A DNA stretch of 64,000 nucleotides, taken from Vibrio cyclitrophicus. GTDB lineage: Bacteria > Pseudomonadota > Gammaproteobacteria > Enterobacterales > Vibrionaceae. Where the stretch lies: assembly GCA_023206055.1 (NCBI GenBank), contig CP065367.1, positions 1,736,001 to 1,800,000 on the forward strand, given 5' to 3'. Positions 34,484 to 43,620 of the stretch are shown piece by piece. The translations under genes were made by a program, and so were the position numbers. Position 1 is the first letter of the stretch; each line of letters begins with the position of its first letter. The notes under the pieces were generated by a model that was not told where the DNA came from, did not search any database, and was given only the letters and a program-made list of their open reading frames with translations.

Positions 34484-35470
34484 ATGAAGATTACTGCAGA
34501 ACCTATTACTATCGCGATGCAAACGCCTTTTCGCATCTCTCGAGGCAGCCGAACAGAGTGTCACGTTGTTCGTGTTTACATTGAACATGATGGCAAACGA
34601 GCTCAGGGCGAATGCACGCCTTACCCCCGTTATGGTAAGTCATCCGAGTCTGTGTTAGCGCAAATCCAACAAGCGTCTAGCTCTCTTGAAATGGCCTTTG
34701 AGCGTGGTATGACCGATCCTGAAGAATTACGAGATCATCTTCAGTCTTCATTGACCGGAGGAGCTGCGCGTAATGCTATCGATTGTGCGCTTTGGGATTA
34801 TCAAGCGCAGCAGAGCGAGCAGATATTTCCGAATAGCTTGTTCGAACTACCTGCGCAAATTGTTACCGCAATGACAGTATCGATTGGCACACCAAAAGCC
34901 ATGGCAACACAAGCTCATGATTATGTGGCGAATGGCGCAAAACTTCTAAAAGTGAAGCTTGATGGCGAACAAGTGCTAGAGCGTGTACGCGCTGTCCGAG
35001 AAGCAGCATCAGGAGTAAAAATTGTACTGGATGCCAATGAAGCATGGACAGGGTTGAATCTCGAAGAGTTGTTTAATCAACTAACAGAGTTTGATATTGC
35101 GATGATCGAGCAACCTTTGCCGCAACAACATGATGCGTCATTGGCACACATCAATCACCCGATCCCACTGTGTGCGGATGAAAGCTGTCATACCACTTCG
35201 CAACTTTCATCTTTGATAGGCAAGTATGAAATGGTCAACATCAAGCTCGATAAAACCGGTGGTTTGACCGAAGCATTGGCACTTGCCAAAGAAGCTCAAA
35301 GGCTCGGCTTTACTTTGATGTCGGGTTGCATGCTAGGCACCTCATTGGCTATGCGAGCGGCGCTGCCTATTGCCGTTCAATCTGAAATCGTTGACCTCGA
35401 CGGCCCAGTTTTACTTGGCCAAGATGTAGCACCAGCACTGACTTATCGAGATGGGATGATCATTATCTAA
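34484..35470 (+). CDS. dgcA: Enolase-superfamily N-acetyl-D-glutamate racemase (DgcA)
   Basis: A 328-residue enolase-superfamily enzyme of the dipeptide epimerase-like branch. The catalytic lysines sit in LLKVKLDGE (Lys156, Lys158) and NIKLDKTGG (Lys254/257). Metal ligands are Asp183 (LDANEAW), Glu209 (MIEQPL) and Asp232 (CADES). In the DgcN/DgcA pathway it converts N-acetyl-D-Glu to the L form, which then enters arginine or glutamate metabolism. Without the dgcN neighbour it would be called an L-Ala-D/L-Glu epimerase, which remains the alternative. Confidence 0.85.
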   Translation: MKITAEPITIAMQTPFRISRGSRTECHVVRVYIEHDGKRAQGECTPYPRYGKSSESVLAQIQQASSSLEMAFERGMTDPEELRDHLQSSLTGGAARNAIDCALWDYQAQQSEQIFPNSLFELPAQIVTAMTVSIGTPKAMATQAHDYVANGAKLLKVKLDGEQVLERVRAVREAASGVKIVLDANEAWTGLNLEELFNQLTEFDIAMIEQPLPQQHDASLAHINHPIPLCADESCHTTSQLSSLIGKYEMVNIKLDKTGGLTEALALAKEAQRLGFTLMSGCMLGTSLAMRAALPIAVQSEIVDLDGPVLLGQDVAPALTYRDGMIII

Positions 35471-35510
35471 GATCGTTTAGCCTCAGCTAGTAGATGAACA
35501 TGCCACAATG

Positions 35511-35543
35511 AAATCGCATAGGTGAAAGCCTATGCGATTTTTG
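35511..35543 (+). terminator. Rho-independent terminator after dgcA
   Basis: AAATCGCATAGG / CCTATGCGATTT is a 12-bp perfect stem followed by TTTGG. It closes the dgc module; the rest of the gap to the kinase gene shows no clear element. Confidence 0.85.
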
Positions 35544-35778
35544 GTATTGATAAAGTAATCACGTTTCTGTCGGTGAGGTCACTTTCTTCTCTCTCAAAAC
35601 AGACAGTCTAGGGTTTATAAAATAATTGTTATGGTGTCTCATGTGAAATGTTAATGATTACTATTGCTTTCATAGTTTCACTAAAACTATTTGAAGTGGC
35701 TTTAAGTCAGGCTAACCACCTAACTGATTGAATCATTGACCTTTACTGTTGGTTTTTGATGATAATAAGGTGGGGCGA

Positions 35779-37743
35779 GTGAGTAGTCATGTCTCCGAGG
35801 TGATAGAAAACAAAGACAGCTTTGAACGTCCATTTCCGATCAAGATTCCGCGTCGTAAGTGGTTTGGCTGGAAAGGCATAGAGCTGCGCTTGGTGTTGGC
35901 ATTGGCTATGTTATCGATGACCACCATCTTCCTCTCCGTTGTCTCTAGCTTCACCTTTGACGATTTAAACCAACGCCTTGTCGAATTAAAAGAGAGTGAA
36001 ATCCCAGCCTTAGACAACGCTGCACGCCTCAATGATATGGTGCGTGTGATTATCACGACCTCATCTCAACTCAGTGACGCTGAATCTAATTTAGAGCGTA
36101 AACAAGCGATGCTCAAAATTGAAGACGCTATTTCAGTGATGAATAGCGTTATGGTTCAGTTCCCTGATTATCACGCCTATTTTAAAGATCTTATCGCCCA
36201 AGTTAATAATAGTCTGAGCCTGTTGTATCAAAGTGAGATTGAGTCAGAACAACTCAATCAAGAACTTCGTAATTTGCTTGAAGGCTTTTATCCTCTATTG
36301 CAACAAGCCAGTGATTCACTCGATAGTTTACCTGAGTCAGCTAAAGATCAAATCCAATATACCCAGTTGAAATCTCTGCTTTATTACCAATTAGGCTTGG
36401 TAGAGAAGCTGTATAACGACTCAAGCTTTAATGAGCTCGATTACACCAGCTACCGTCTAGAGCAAGTCGGGGAAGAGTGGTGGAAGCTGTGGGTCAGTGG
36501 TGATTTAAGAAGTGATTTTCCTCAATTAGATCATCAACTCACCGTAATTTATAACCTTGCCTCAAGTGATAGCAGCTTGTATGGGATGAAAAACAAAGCG
36601 CTCGATCATCTCTATCAAGAACAATACTTCCTGCAAAACAGCCGTGAGCATTTGAATCAGTTAACCGTGCAGATCGAAAGCAACACCAGCAAGGTGAATA
36701 GCAATATTGACCAATCGATTCAGCAGGCGCAGCTGTCTTTACAATCGAACCAACAACTCTCTCTTTTTCTTTCTCTGTTCAGCGTGTTGGCTGCCGCTGC
36801 CATTTCGTGGTTCTACGTACGTAAGAGTATTTTAGAAAGGCTTTTACAGCTTAAAGACAACATGTTCGCGATTTCTACCGGTCATTTAGATACCGAAGTT
36901 TCGATTCGTGGCAAAGACGAAGTGACGCAAATGGCCAAGTACCTAAAGGTATTCCAGACCACGGCTAAAGTTGTTAAGCAAACCAATCGAAAATTAGAAG
37001 CCGAGGTTGAAGAACGTACATTAGCCGAAGCCAAATTACGAGTGACTCAAGACGAGTTAATCCAAGCCGGAAAACTGGCTGCGCTAGGGCAATTAAGTGT
37101 AGGCATTACTCACGAGATCAACCAACCATTAACGGCGGTGAACAGTCATGTTCGAAGCGCGCAACTGTGGTTAGGCAAAGAGAGGCCAGATAGAGCAGAA
37201 GAGAACCTGAAAAAAATCGAGGTCTTGTTAGATAAGGTCGCAGCGATTACTCGTCACCTAAAGGCCTTCTCACGTAAGAGCGATGGCAAGATTGATAACG
37301 TCGAACTAGATAAGGTGATTGGTGATGCGATCGATCTCTTTGAAGCTCGGCAGAGTAGGGTGTTGATTCATTATTCGCCACAAAGTGATCAAATGGTTCG
37401 AGCCAACAGCATCCGCTTAGAGCAGGTAATGGTTAATTTAATCAGCAATGCTTTGGATGCCGTCGAACATAAAGATCAGCCTCAACTCAGAATATCTACA
37501 CAAGAACTCACACACACAATTCAGATCTCAGTTAAAGACAATGGATTAGGGATACCCGAAGAGGACATTCCTTATCTGTTTGACCCATTTTATACCCGCA
37601 AGACCACAGGCAAAGGACTCGGCCTCGGTTTGTCTATCGCATACAACATAATTAAAGACTTTGGCGGCTCGATTCACGTGGAATCAGTTGAACACCAAGG
37701 CGCCACTTTTATCGTCACTCTACCAAAAGGCGTAGCCTCATGA
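35779..37743 (+). CDS. Sensor histidine kinase of a sigma54 two-component system
   Basis: A 654-residue membrane kinase. A membrane helix near residue 40-60 and another near 335-355 enclose a long helical periplasmic sensor. HAMP follows, then a HisKA box LGQLSVGITHEINQPLTAV with the phospho-His, an N box NLISNALDAV, DNGLGIPEEDI and a G box GKGLGLGLSIA. This is the DctB/PgtB type of kinase. The start is taken at GTG after AAGGTGGGG; a TTG ten codons earlier is possible. The stop overlaps the start of the response regulator (ATGA). With the downstream targets it should sense an extracellular organophosphorus compound or its breakdown product. Confidence 0.88.
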   Translation: MSSHVSEVIENKDSFERPFPIKIPRRKWFGWKGIELRLVLALAMLSMTTIFLSVVSSFTFDDLNQRLVELKESEIPALDNAARLNDMVRVIITTSSQLSDAESNLERKQAMLKIEDAISVMNSVMVQFPDYHAYFKDLIAQVNNSLSLLYQSEIESEQLNQELRNLLEGFYPLLQQASDSLDSLPESAKDQIQYTQLKSLLYYQLGLVEKLYNDSSFNELDYTSYRLEQVGEEWWKLWVSGDLRSDFPQLDHQLTVIYNLASSDSSLYGMKNKALDHLYQEQYFLQNSREHLNQLTVQIESNTSKVNSNIDQSIQQAQLSLQSNQQLSLFLSLFSVLAAAAISWFYVRKSILERLLQLKDNMFAISTGHLDTEVSIRGKDEVTQMAKYLKVFQTTAKVVKQTNRKLEAEVEERTLAEAKLRVTQDELIQAGKLAALGQLSVGITHEINQPLTAVNSHVRSAQLWLGKERPDRAEENLKKIEVLLDKVAAITRHLKAFSRKSDGKIDNVELDKVIGDAIDLFEARQSRVLIHYSPQSDQMVRANSIRLEQVMVNLISNALDAVEHKDQPQLRISTQELTHTIQISVKDNGLGIPEEDIPYLFDPFYTRKTTGKGLGLGLSIAYNIIKDFGGSIHVESVEHQGATFIVTLPKGVAS

Positions 37744-39092
37744 CTGCAGAAAAACACATAGTTCTTATCGATGATGAAATCGATGTTGTTGAAGCCGTGA
37801 GTGAAATGTTGGAGCTGGAAGGTTTTCGCGTCACCACTTTTACCGACCCTAACCTTGGCCTTAAATCACTCAAGGCGAATAGCCATTCAGTGGTGCTGTG
37901 TGACGTACGCATGCCGAAAGTGGATGGCTTGACGTTATTAAGTTCAATTCAATACCGAGCGGCTAATGTTCCTGTGTTGTTGATGAGTGGCCATGGCGAT
38001 ATTCCCATGGCGATAGAAGCGATGAAGTTGGGTGCTTTCGATTTTTTGGAAAAACCACTTAATGCTGGCGAGTTGGTGGAAAAACTCGATCTCGCGTTGG
38101 CACAATGTCAGCACAATAGTACGAAAATATCAGGTGACGATCAGGAAACCGACTTACCAATTGAGTCGGTGGTTATTGGTCAATCCCAAGCGATGGACAC
38201 CATACGTAAGCAAGTGCTTGCACTCTCTCATACTGGCGTTGACACCATCATTAATGGTGAGACAGGCACTGGCAAAGAGGTGATTGCTCGCGCGTTGCAT
38301 CAATTTAGCCGTCGTAAGGCGAAGCCCTTTGTCGCGATCAACTGTGGTGGCATGACAGAAAGCATTATCGAAAGTGAGTTGTTTGGTCATGAAGCGGGTT
38401 CGTTTACCAGTGCCAACAAGAAACGTATTGGAAAAATAGAACAAGCCAATGGCGGAACTCTGTTTCTTGATGAAATTGAAAGCATGCCGATTGCGGTACA
38501 AATAAAACTGCTGCGAGTGATTCAAGAGCGAATGATTGAGCGTGTTGGCGGTAATGAATTGATACCTGTTGATATTGTGGTGGTGGCAGCCAGTAAAGCT
38601 GACCTCGCAAGCCTCAGTGAATCCGGTGAATTCAGAGCCGACCTTTTCTATCGCTTGAACATTGCGAGCTTAAACCTTCCGGCACTGCGCCAACGAAAAG
38701 AAGACATTCAGGTGTTGTTTCGCCATTTTGTGATTCAAGCGAGCCACAAATATAAGACGCGTCCTTCGACGATTTACCCCGAGCAGATACAACAACTATG
38801 TCGACACGAATGGCCTGGAAACGTGCGTGAGTTACGTAATGTTGCCGACCGATTTGTACTCGGTATTGTCGGCGATGGCTTTGATCTTCAATCGCCAATT
38901 TGTGAATCAACCGGGGAAGATTTCGCCTTTGAAAAGCAGATGGAGCAGTACGAGAGAAATGTATTAACCGAAGCCTTGATAGAGAGCGCGGGAAATATCA
39001 ATGAAGTCTCAAGCAAGCTGAATCTGCCACGCAAAACGCTTTATCGAAAAATGAAGAAACACCAATTGGATAAAGAGAGTTTCAAGGTTTAA
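37740..39092 (+). CDS. Sigma54-dependent response regulator (NtrC/DctD class)
   Basis: A 450-residue activator. The receiver has the acidic pair in LIDDEID and phospho-Asp55 in CDVRMPK. The AAA+ domain has Walker A GETGTGKE (173-180), and Walker B GGTLFLDEIES. The sigma54 contact loop reads GSFTSA (220-225) rather than the consensus GAFTGA, a variation seen in DctD-like proteins. A Fis-type helix-turn-helix ends the chain (NINEVSSKLNLPRKTLYRKM). Two -24/-12 promoters stand directly before the next two transcripts, so its regulon is local. Confidence 0.93.
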   Translation: MTAEKHIVLIDDEIDVVEAVSEMLELEGFRVTTFTDPNLGLKSLKANSHSVVLCDVRMPKVDGLTLLSSIQYRAANVPVLLMSGHGDIPMAIEAMKLGAFDFLEKPLNAGELVEKLDLALAQCQHNSTKISGDDQETDLPIESVVIGQSQAMDTIRKQVLALSHTGVDTIINGETGTGKEVIARALHQFSRRKAKPFVAINCGGMTESIIESELFGHEAGSFTSANKKRIGKIEQANGGTLFLDEIESMPIAVQIKLLRVIQERMIERVGGNELIPVDIVVVAASKADLASLSESGEFRADLFYRLNIASLNLPALRQRKEDIQVLFRHFVIQASHKYKTRPSTIYPEQIQQLCRHEWPGNVRELRNVADRFVLGIVGDGFDLQSPICESTGEDFAFEKQMEQYERNVLTEALIESAGNINEVSSKLNLPRKTLYRKMKKHQLDKESFKV

Positions 39093-39141
39093 CGGCTTAG
39101 TTGCTTGTTCAATGGAAAGCCAAAAACCAAAAGAAAAAGCA

Positions 39142-39159
39142 CAAGACAACAATGACCCA
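39142..39159. promoter_or_regulatory. Putative activator site (UAS) for the sigma54 regulator
   Basis: CAAGACA-ACAA-TGACCCA is one of three copies of an inverted-repeat-like motif, nnGGACA-N4-TGACYCA, found only upstream of the two sigma54 promoters. It lies about 60-80 bp upstream of the -24 element, the usual distance for an NtrC-type enhancer. Confidence 0.5.
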
Positions 39160-39220
39160 TTTGGTTTTTAGTCGAATGGCTAACTGTTTCAAGTGATTGT
39201 AATAAAAGAGCTTTAACATT

Positions 39221-39236
39221 TGGCACAAAGCGTGCA
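39221..39236 (+). promoter_or_regulatory. Sigma54 (-24/-12) promoter of the GDPD gene
   Basis: TGGCACAAAGCGTGCA matches TGGCAC-N5-TTGC with one mismatch and keeps exactly ten bases between GG and GC. It lies 150 bp before the start codon and downstream of the sigma54 regulator gene. Confidence 0.85.
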
Positions 39237-39387
39237 ATCCCTACATTGTGGAGTCAGTCCACATGAGGTTATTCGGTGTTGAGTCAAAAAACATATGACA
39301 GCTATCTATATATCACAGCTATCCAACACCGAATGATCGAACAAAGGAAATTAGAAAAATAATTGCTTGTTGCAAGGAGATACAAAC

Positions 39388-40608
39388 ATGAAGCAAATAC
39401 TGAAAGGTTCGATTGCTCTGATACTAGGTGTGAGCTCGATGACGGCATGGGCCGCAGCAGAGCCAGCAAACTTAGGACCTCGTCCTCTCTTTTTAGTTAA
39501 CAATATGGATGAGAGCCCTTTGAAAACTAAGCTACTGAGTTGCAGTGAAGGACCTTTTCATCGTAGTGATTTTTCTATTGGGCATCGCGGAGCTGCGATG
39601 CAGTTTCCTGAGCACACTAAGGAGTCTTATTTAGCGGCTATTCAAATGGGCGCAGGCGTTGTCGAGTGTGATGTGACCTTCACTAAAGATAAGGCGCTGG
39701 TATGTCGTCACTCGCAAAGTGATCTGCACACCACAACCGATGTTTTGGCGCACCCAGATCTCGCTAAGAAGTGTTCAGTGCCATTTATAGCTGCTAACCC
39801 AGCGACAGGCGAAGATGCTCAAGTTGAGTGTCGTACCTCTGATTTCACGCTGGCGGAGTTTAAGACGTTAAAAGGCAAAATGGATGGTGCTAACCCGAAA
39901 GCCACCACAGTTGAAGAGTACATGAACGGCACACCTGGTTGGAGAACCGATCTTTACAGCCAAAGTGGCACACTGATGACACACGCCGAAAGTGCGGCAT
40001 TGTTTCAAGAGCACGGCGTAAAGGTGACTCCTGAGCTGAAATCGGCGGCGGTAGAAATGCCTTTTAATGGTTTTAGCCAAGAGATGTACGCGCAGAAGCT
40101 GGTGGATGAGCTGAAAGAGGCGGGCTTTGAGCCTTCGGAGACTTACCTACAGTCATTCAACTTGGATGATGTGAAGTACTGGATCAAAGAAGCACCGAAG
40201 TTTGGCAAACAAGCGGTTTATCTTGATGACCGTGTTTACGAACAAGCGGACTTTGTCGCGTCTGTTGAGAATATGAAAGAGCTGCACGATGCGGGTGTAA
40301 ACATCATCGCGCCGCCTCTATTTGCGTTGGTTGATTTAGATGAGAACAACGAACTGGTTGCGTCTAATTACGCCAAGCTCGCTAAAGGTGCAGACCTCGA
40401 CATCATTGCATGGACTCTGGAACGTTCAGGCCCACTTGCGCAAGGTGGCGGTTGGTACTACAAGAGCGTAAAAGATGGCATCAACAATGATGGCGACATG
40501 ATGAAAATGCTCGATGTGTTGGCACAAGATGTTGGCGTGATGGGCGTATTCAGTGATTGGCCTGCAACGGTAACTTACTATGCAAACTGCATGGACAGCG
40601 ACGCTTAA
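39388..40608 (+). CDS. Secreted glycerophosphodiester phosphodiesterase family protein
   Basis: A 406-residue periplasmic or secreted hydrolase of the GDPD family. The signal peptide ends near AWA-AA (residue 23). The catalytic core starts with IGHRGAA (His66, Arg67), and the metal ligands lie in VECDVTFT (Glu93, Asp95), with the catalytic-type His108 in CRHSQ. GDPDs release glycerol-3-phosphate plus an alcohol from phosphodiesters such as glycerophosphocholine. The first ATG would add seven residues; the one after AAGGAG is chosen. Sigma54 control and the ABC importer downstream point to scavenging of organophosphorus compounds. Confidence 0.87.
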   Translation: MKQILKGSIALILGVSSMTAWAAAEPANLGPRPLFLVNNMDESPLKTKLLSCSEGPFHRSDFSIGHRGAAMQFPEHTKESYLAAIQMGAGVVECDVTFTKDKALVCRHSQSDLHTTTDVLAHPDLAKKCSVPFIAANPATGEDAQVECRTSDFTLAEFKTLKGKMDGANPKATTVEEYMNGTPGWRTDLYSQSGTLMTHAESAALFQEHGVKVTPELKSAAVEMPFNGFSQEMYAQKLVDELKEAGFEPSETYLQSFNLDDVKYWIKEAPKFGKQAVYLDDRVYEQADFVASVENMKELHDAGVNIIAPPLFALVDLDENNELVASNYAKLAKGADLDIIAWTLERSGPLAQGGGWYYKSVKDGINNDGDMMKMLDVLAQDVGVMGVFSDWPATVTYYANCMDSDA

Positions 40609-40653
40609 GTTATCGGTCTAGCTAAAGAATAATAAGAGAAAAAACAGTGAACC

Positions 40654-40677
40654 AAAGAGCCTTCGGGCTCTTTTTTT
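40654..40677 (+). terminator. Rho-independent terminator after the GDPD gene
   Basis: AAAGAGCC-TTCG-GGCTCTTT, an UUCG-capped 8-bp stem followed by seven T. It separates the GDPD transcript from the ABC operon, which has its own promoter. Confidence 0.9.
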
Positions 40678-40691
40678 ACCACTGAAATCGA

Positions 40692-40743
40692 TGGGACAGA
40701 AATGACCCAAATTATTGATTTTGAGTTGGACACGAATGACTCA
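40692..40743. promoter_or_regulatory. Two putative UAS motifs before the phn-type operon
   Basis: TGGGACA-GAAA-TGACCCA and TTGGACA-CGAA-TGACTCA lie 34 bp apart, about three helical turns, 60-110 bp upstream of the -24 element. They share the pattern and N4 spacing with the site before the GDPD gene. The first is nearly palindromic (6 of 7 arm bases). Confidence 0.55.
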
Positions 40744-40802
40744 AAAGATATTAGTCAGTTTAGGTTTTATTGTAAGTTGTTGAAATTAAATAAATAAAAA
40801 TA

Positions 40803-40818
40803 TGGCATAAAGGCTGCA
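40803..40818 (+). promoter_or_regulatory. Sigma54 (-24/-12) promoter of the phn-type ABC operon
   Basis: TGGCATAAAGGCTGCA keeps GG and GC with the strict ten-base spacing and differs from TGGCAC-N5-TTGC at two positions. It lies 45 bp before the binding-protein start codon. Confidence 0.85.
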
Positions 40819-40863
40819 ATAGCGAAGGTGACTTTCAACAATAAGTAAAAGTAAGGTTTGAAT

Positions 40864-41904
40864 ATGAAAATCAGTGTTAAAGGACTGTTAATCGCTAGCT
40901 CATTACTACTTCCTTCAATGGCTATAGCAAGCGACTGCTCTAGTCGTGGTGTGTTAGACGATCGATACTGTGATGAAAACCAAGATTTGGTCGCCGATTC
41001 ACCAAAGAATCCAGATGAGTGGAACGACCCAAGTACGCTTGTGTTTACTTACACTCCGGTAGAAGACCCTGCGTTATACAAAGATGCGTTTGCCGACTTC
41101 CAAGCTCATCTAAGCAAAATCACGGGTAAGCGAGTGATTTACTACACAGTTCACTCGAACTCTGCGCAAGTAGAAGCAATGCGTTCTGGTCGACTGCACG
41201 TTGCGGGTTTCTCTACGGGCCCAACAGGCTACGCAGTTAATCTAGCGGGTTACGTTCCAATTGCAGTTAAAGGCGATGAGTCTGGTTTCCAAGGTTACAA
41301 CCTGATCACCATTGTGCGTAAAGACAGCGGTATTAATACAATGACTGATTTGAAAGGCAAAAAGGTTGCACATACTTCTGCATCATCAAACTCTGGCAAC
41401 CTAGCTCCTCGTGCGTTATTCCCAGCGAAAGGTCTAGTGCCAGATGAAGATTACAAAGTGCTTTACTCAGGTAAACACGACCAATCTATACTTGGTGTTT
41501 TCAATGGAGACTATGATGCGGCGCCTGTGGCATCAGATGTTTACGATCGTATGGTGGCTGCAGGTCGTGTCGACGATTCTGAACTGAAGATCATCTACCG
41601 TAGTCCACGTTTCCCAACGTCTGCTTTTGGTTACGCTTACAACCTAAAACCAGAGCTAGTTGAGAAGATCAACGAAGCTTTCTTTAGCTACCGCTTTACT
41701 CCAGAGATGAGCGCATCGTTTAAAGGTGCCGACCGTTTCTCTCCAATCAGCTACAAAGAAGAGTGGGATGTGATTCGTGATATCGCTCATGCGACAGGTA
41801 CGGCTTACACCAAAACTGGCCTGAAGAAATTGGCTGAAAAAGATGCGGCTAAACGTGCAAAGAAAAAAGCCGCTGAGCTAGCAAAACAAGCCAATAGCCA
41901 GTAA
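40864..41904 (+). CDS. PhnD-like phosphate/phosphite/phosphonate-type periplasmic binding protein
   Basis: A 346-residue exported binding protein. The signal peptide ends near AIA-SD. The mature protein has LVFTYTPVEDPALYKDAFAD, the SNSAQVEAMRSGRLHVAGFS segment and VAHTSASSNSGNLAPRALFP, features of the PhnD family. The N-terminal CSSRGVLDDRYCDEN extension with two Cys marks a subgroup whose ligand I do not know. A lysine-rich tail (KDAAKRAKKKAAELAKQ) is unusual for a binding protein. It is the first gene of the ABC operon; ATG is chosen over an upstream TTG because of the AAGG spacing. Confidence 0.88.
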   Translation: MKISVKGLLIASSLLLPSMAIASDCSSRGVLDDRYCDENQDLVADSPKNPDEWNDPSTLVFTYTPVEDPALYKDAFADFQAHLSKITGKRVIYYTVHSNSAQVEAMRSGRLHVAGFSTGPTGYAVNLAGYVPIAVKGDESGFQGYNLITIVRKDSGINTMTDLKGKKVAHTSASSNSGNLAPRALFPAKGLVPDEDYKVLYSGKHDQSILGVFNGDYDAAPVASDVYDRMVAAGRVDDSELKIIYRSPRFPTSAFGYAYNLKPELVEKINEAFFSYRFTPEMSASFKGADRFSPISYKEEWDVIRDIAHATGTAYTKTGLKKLAEKDAAKRAKKKAAELAKQANSQ

Positions 41905-41960
41905 TTCCATCCGTTAATTAGTTAACTATTCAGCTTATTCACTGGGTAAGCTTATTTAAA

Positions 41961-41989
41961 ATCTATGCCCTCGCGGGTAGGGCATAGAT
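41961..41989 (+). other. Stem-loop between the binding-protein and ATPase genes
   Basis: ATCTATGCCCT / AGGGCATAGAT, an 11-bp perfect stem with a 7-nt loop and no T-run after it. Such intercistronic hairpins often protect the upstream message, allowing the binding protein to be made in excess over the permease. Confidence 0.65.
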
Positions 41990-42019
41990 CATTCTAAAAT
42001 TCGCACAAGGAAATGCAGT

Positions 42020-42790
42020 ATGGCCGTAGCAAGCTATGAAGGAATAAAGATAAACAACCTTTTCCACGAATATGTGGCAGGCAAGCCAATCCTTAAAGGC
42101 ATTAATATTGATATCGATGAGCCAGGCATCATCGCGATCATTGGTCCATCTGGTACCGGTAAAAGTACGCTTCTGCGCTGTATCAACCGACTCAACGATC
42201 CAAGCCAAGGTGAAATCATTTTTGATGGCGCAGACCTGACTCAATTAAAAGGACAAGCGTTACGTAGGCAGCGCCGTCATATAGGAATGGTTTTCCAAGA
42301 ATATAACTTAGTTGAGCGTTTAACGGTTATCGAGAACGTGCTGAGTGGTCGTTTAGGTTACATGACCGCTTGGGATGCATGGCGTCGAAATTACTCTGCA
42401 CAAGATTTAGCAAAAGCGTTCGAGTTACTCGAATTTGTGGGCCTGCAAGACTTTGCAAACCAACGTGCCGACAGTTTATCGGGCGGTCAAAGACAGCGTG
42501 TCGGTATCGCTCGCGCAGTCATGCAAGACCCATATATTCTATTGGCGGATGAACCAACGTCATCACTCGACCCAAAAACAGCGGTTGAGATCATGGAGTT
42601 GATGGAAACCTTTGCAGAACAGAAAAACATTCCCGTGTTGGTTAACATCCATGATGTGAACTTGGCCAAGCGTTATGCCAAGCGAATCATTGGTATGTGT
42701 AATGGTAAGGTGCATTACGATGGCAGCCCTGAAGGTATTTCAGAGGAAGATCTGAAAATTATCTATGGGGGTGAGTCATGGCTGGATTAA
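42020..42790 (+). CDS. phnC: Phosphonate-type ABC transporter ATP-binding protein (PhnC-like)
   Basis: A 256-residue ATPase. It has Walker A IGPSGTGKSTLLRCINRLN, Q-loop GMVFQEYNLVERLTVIENVL, the signature LSGGQRQRVGIARA, and Walker B ILLADEPTSSLDP with the switch His in NIHDVNLA. The ENVLSGRLGYMTAW segment is typical of PhnC. It overlaps the next permease gene by 13 bp. It energises import of the ligand bound by the upstream PhnD-like protein. Confidence 0.92.
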   Translation: MAVASYEGIKINNLFHEYVAGKPILKGINIDIDEPGIIAIIGPSGTGKSTLLRCINRLNDPSQGEIIFDGADLTQLKGQALRRQRRHIGMVFQEYNLVERLTVIENVLSGRLGYMTAWDAWRRNYSAQDLAKAFELLEFVGLQDFANQRADSLSGGQRQRVGIARAVMQDPYILLADEPTSSLDPKTAVEIMELMETFAEQKNIPVLVNIHDVNLAKRYAKRIIGMCNGKVHYDGSPEGISEEDLKIIYGGESWLD

Positions 42791-43620
42791 ACCCAAGCTC
42801 TTCAACAAGCGTACCGTCAACAAACGAGTCTTCGTCAGCGAGTTCATTTTCGAAGCATGAAAATCCGTTCAAAACTTCGTGGACGAACCGTGCAATCATC
42901 GCTGCAATTGTTGGGTATCTTTTTTATAGTTTCTCGACATTGGGGCTGACCTTTGATCGTTTGATCATCGGTTTCGGTGAAAGTGAGCGGTTACTATCAA
43001 GAATGTTTCCGCCTGATTTTTCACGTACTAACCTTTTATTGAGCGGCTTAGCAGAAAGCTTACAGATTGCGATCATCTCTAGCTTTTTCGGCATCGTTAT
43101 TTCACTGTTTCTAGGCTTACTGGCCGCGAGAAACATGATGCCTTCGATTGTATCGACACCGATTCGTGGCTTTATCGCATTGTGTCGTTCTTTCCATCCA
43201 GTGATCATCGCCATCTTGTTTGTGAAAGCGGTGGGCTTCGGTGCCCTTGCTGGGATCCTGACCTTGGTATTCGCATCGATTGGTTTCATCGCCAAGTTGT
43301 TTGCAGAAGCGATTGAAGAGATCTCTTTTAAACCGGTTGAAGCGATTAAAGCGACGGGGGCGAGCTTTATCAGCGTCATCCTGTACGCGGTGATGCCTCA
43401 AGTATTTACTCGTTTTATTGGCTTTGCGAGTTACCAGCTTGATTCCAATCTGCGTAACTCAACCATGGTTGGCATCGTGGGTGCGGGTGGTCTTGGCGGT
43501 ACGCTTTTCTCGGCATTCCAACGTTTTGATTACGACTTCGTTGCCGCTATTTTGATCACCATCATCGCACTGATTCTTGTGGGTGAATTTCTTTCCAACA
43601 TTGTTAGGAGAATCTTCTAA
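42778..43620 (+). CDS. phnE: Phosphonate-type ABC transporter permease (PhnE-like), first copy
   Basis: A 280-residue inner-membrane permease with about six helices. The cytoplasmic EAA-type loop EAIEEISFKPVEAIKATGAS and the IVGAGGLGGTLFSAF stretch are PhnE hallmarks. The first 40 residues are a Ser-rich, low-complexity cytoplasmic leader. It overlaps the ATPase gene upstream and the second permease gene downstream by one base, so all four genes are translated together. Confidence 0.9.
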   Translation: MAGLNPSSSTSVPSTNESSSASSFSKHENPFKTSWTNRAIIAAIVGYLFYSFSTLGLTFDRLIIGFGESERLLSRMFPPDFSRTNLLLSGLAESLQIAIISSFFGIVISLFLGLLAARNMMPSIVSTPIRGFIALCRSFHPVIIAILFVKAVGFGALAGILTLVFASIGFIAKLFAEAIEEISFKPVEAIKATGASFISVILYAVMPQVFTRFIGFASYQLDSNLRNSTMVGIVGAGGLGGTLFSAFQRFDYDFVAAILITIIALILVGEFLSNIVRRIF

